From positions 1-8,013 of the forward strand of contig JANJUH010000185.1 in NCBI GenBank assembly GCA_024710675.1: DNA of 8,013 bases, read 5' to 3'. Shown here one piece after another: positions 6,853-8,013 of the stretch. Position 1 is the first letter of the stretch, and the number at the start of each line of letters is the position of its first letter. The notes under the pieces are model-generated. The model ran no database searches, was not told the origin of the DNA, and saw only the letters and a list, made by a program, of their open reading frames with translations. The translations under genes and the position numbers were made by a program. This DNA comes from Lysobacterales bacterium (lineage in GTDB: Bacteria > Pseudomonadota > Gammaproteobacteria > Xanthomonadales > SZUA-5).

Positions 6853-7826
6853 GGTGGCTCGCGCTCCTGCTGCTCTGGCTGTTCGCCGGTATCGCGCAGG
6901 CCCACGAGGTCAGGCCGGCCTACCTCCAGCTGCACGAGGAACGGCCCGGCGAGTTCCACGTGCTGTGGAAGACGCCGATGCGCGGCGATCTGCGCCTGGC
7001 GCTGTCGCCGGTCTTCTCCGGCGAGATCCAGCCGCTCGGACCGGTGACTTCGCGCCAGACCGGAGACGCGGCGGTGCAGTTGTGGCGCTTCGCGGCGGTC
7101 GATCCGCTGCGCGGCCAGTCGCTCGGCATCGAGGGCTTCGAGCACACGATGACCGATGCGCTGGTACGGATCGAATTCGCCGACGGCACCGACTGGACCA
7201 AGCGGCTGACGCCGCGCGAGCCCGTCGCCACCATCCCGCTGCAGCCCTCGGCCTGGGGCGTGGCCGGTGAGTACACCGCGCTCGGTGTCGAGCACATCCT
7301 GCTCGGCATCGACCACCTGCTGTTCGTGCTGGTGTTGCTGCTGATCACGCACGGCGCCTGGAAGCTGGTGCAGACCGTGACCGCCTTCACCGCCGCGCAC
7401 AGCATCACGCTGGCGCTCGCCGCCCTCGGTCTCGTACACGTGCCGCAGGCCCCGGTCGAAGCCGTCATCGCGCTGTCGATCGTCTTCGTCGCCACGGAGA
7501 TCCTGCACGCCCGCCAGGGGCGGGCCGGCATTGCCGCGCGCGCGCCCTGGCTGGTGGCCTTGGCCTTCGGCCTGCTGCACGGCTTCGGCTTCGCCGGGGC
7601 GCTGACCGAGATCGGCCTGCCGCAGGGCCAGGTCCCGCTCGCGCTGCTGTTCTTCAACATCGGCGTGGAGCTCGGCCAACTGCTCTTCATCGCCGCGGTG
7701 CTGGGCCTTCGCTACCTCGCACGCCAGTTGCGCCTGCGGATCCCGGCGGGGGCGCCGCTGGTGCCGCCCTACGCGATCGGCAGCATCGCGATGTTCTGGG
7801 TGTTCCAGCGCGTGGCGGCGTTCTAG
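6849..7826 (+). CDS. HupE/UreJ family membrane protein
   Basis: GTG 6849 overlaps the previous stop (GTGA), with GGAG at 6837-6840 as ribosome site. The 325-residue product begins with a signal peptide, RWLALLLLWLFAGIAQA, cleaved before HEVRPAYL, so His-Glu may be the mature N-terminus. Residues about 20-135 form a soluble, beta-rich extracytoplasmic part. From about 145 on there are multiple membrane helices with family motifs: GVEHILLGIDHLLF (His149, Asp155, His156), AHSITLAL (His184), EILHAR (His220), LLHGFGFAGAL (His244) and FFNIGVELGQ (Asn270, Glu274), ending in a helix YAIGSIAMFWVFQRVAAF. HupE and UreJ are metal (nickel) permeases of hydrogenase and urease clusters. No such enzyme is nearby, so metal transport is an inference and the substrate is open. 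The length and helix pattern fit the HupE/UreJ_2 subfamily with a long N-terminal domain. Confidence 0.9.
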   Translation: MRWLALLLLWLFAGIAQAHEVRPAYLQLHEERPGEFHVLWKTPMRGDLRLALSPVFSGEIQPLGPVTSRQTGDAAVQLWRFAAVDPLRGQSLGIEGFEHTMTDALVRIEFADGTDWTKRLTPREPVATIPLQPSAWGVAGEYTALGVEHILLGIDHLLFVLVLLLITHGAWKLVQTVTAFTAAHSITLALAALGLVHVPQAPVEAVIALSIVFVATEILHARQGRAGIAARAPWLVALAFGLLHGFGFAGALTEIGLPQGQVPLALLFFNIGVELGQLLFIAAVLGLRYLARQLRLRIPAGAPLVPPYAIGSIAMFWVFQRVAAF

Positions 7827-7829
7827 GCC

Positions 7830-7916
7830 TTCCTGGCATCGGCCCTCGGATGCGAGCGACCTGGCAGGAACTCATCCCCGAGGGGCGGTGCCCGCTGTGG
7901 ACTCGGGGGCAATGAG
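7830..7916. terminator. Paired hairpins between convergent genes
   Basis: First hairpin: TTCCTG 7830-7835 with CAGGAA 7865-7870, enclosing GCATC 7836-7840 with GATGC 7849-7853. Second: CTCATCCCCGAG 7871-7882 with CTCGGGG 7902-7908 and ATGAG 7912-7916 (GCA bulge), with an inner GGGC 7883-7886 / GCCC 7890-7893 stem. They lie between the HupE/UreJ stop (7826) and the acyl-CoA dehydrogenase stop (7940), where a bidirectional terminator is expected. No T-run is obvious on either strand. Confidence 0.5.
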
Positions 7917-7939
7917 CCAGTCCCCGCGCCAGCAGAGGC

Positions 7940-8013
7940 TCAAGTCGGGCTGCGCTCGGCCTCCATCTTCGCCAGGCTCATGATGTGCACCTCGTCCGGC
8001 CCGTCGGCGATGC
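7940..8013 (-). CDS. Acyl-CoA dehydrogenase family protein, C-terminal end
   Basis: Read on the minus strand, the last 23 residues are IADGPDEVHIMSLAKMEAE followed by RSPT, with the stop at 7942-7940. The block ADGPDEVH is the well-known C-terminal signature of many FAD-dependent acyl-CoA dehydrogenases, close to the nucleotide- and subunit-contact region. These enzymes oxidise acyl-CoA thioesters to enoyl-CoA in fatty-acid or related degradation. Nearly the whole gene lies beyond the window, so the substrate class cannot be told. It is convergent with the envelope-protein cluster and probably unrelated to it. Confidence 0.82.
   Translation of the reverse strand, partial: IADGPDEVHIMSLAKMEAERSPT

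Noticed and set aside
6849..7826. A nickel-hydrogenase or urease cluster suggested by the HupE/UreJ match
   Set aside because: No hydrogenase or urease structural or maturation gene is in the window; only the family name points that way.

Overview
This window is a high-GC bacterial chromosome segment with strong G/C bias at third codon positions. All genes but the last lie on the + strand. The protein families (a patatin-like esterase with an Omp85-type barrel, DUF1254/DUF1214 proteins, a 'neuromedin U/transporter'-type outer-membrane barrel, DUF3604, a membrane-anchored parvulin and HupE/UreJ) point to a Gram-negative proteobacterium. My best guess is a gammaproteobacterium near the Xanthomonadales, but the sequence does not prove this.

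Layout. (1) 1-329 is the 3' end of a patatin-like phospholipase with a C-terminal beta-barrel. (2) 466-1872 and 2015-3421 are two tandem, gap-free paralogues of 468 residues each, both secreted DUF1254-DUF1214 proteins, about 80% identical by eye count. (3) 3448-4239 encodes an outer-membrane barrel/transporter family protein interrupted by one in-frame TAG at 3664-3666. (4) About 4410-5783 is a DUF3604 gene without its N-terminal third; it has an in-frame TAG at 4572-4574 where the family normally has Trp, and Arg where the family has a conserved His. (5) 5935-6852 is a membrane-anchored PpiC/SurA-like peptidyl-prolyl isomerase, probably starting at TTG. (6) 6849-7826 is a HupE/UreJ-family membrane protein starting at GTG and overlapping the isomerase stop by 4 bases. 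(7) 7940-8013 on the minus strand is the C-terminus of an acyl-CoA dehydrogenase, convergent with the rest.

How it fits together. Nearly everything on the + strand is predicted to be exported or membrane-bound: two periplasmic DUF1254 proteins, an outer-membrane barrel, DUF3604, a periplasmic-facing foldase and a polytopic HupE-like protein. This could be a cell-envelope or transport module of poorly characterised families, but two of its members (barrel and DUF3604) look freshly broken. GC-rich hairpins lie in most of the longer gaps (382-423, 1932-1968, 5792-5819, 5855-5879, 7830-7916). They lack clear U-tracts and probably act in termination or mRNA stability. No tRNA, rRNA, CRISPR array, insertion sequence or phage gene is visible. 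No gap between genes or gene remnants exceeds 300 bases.
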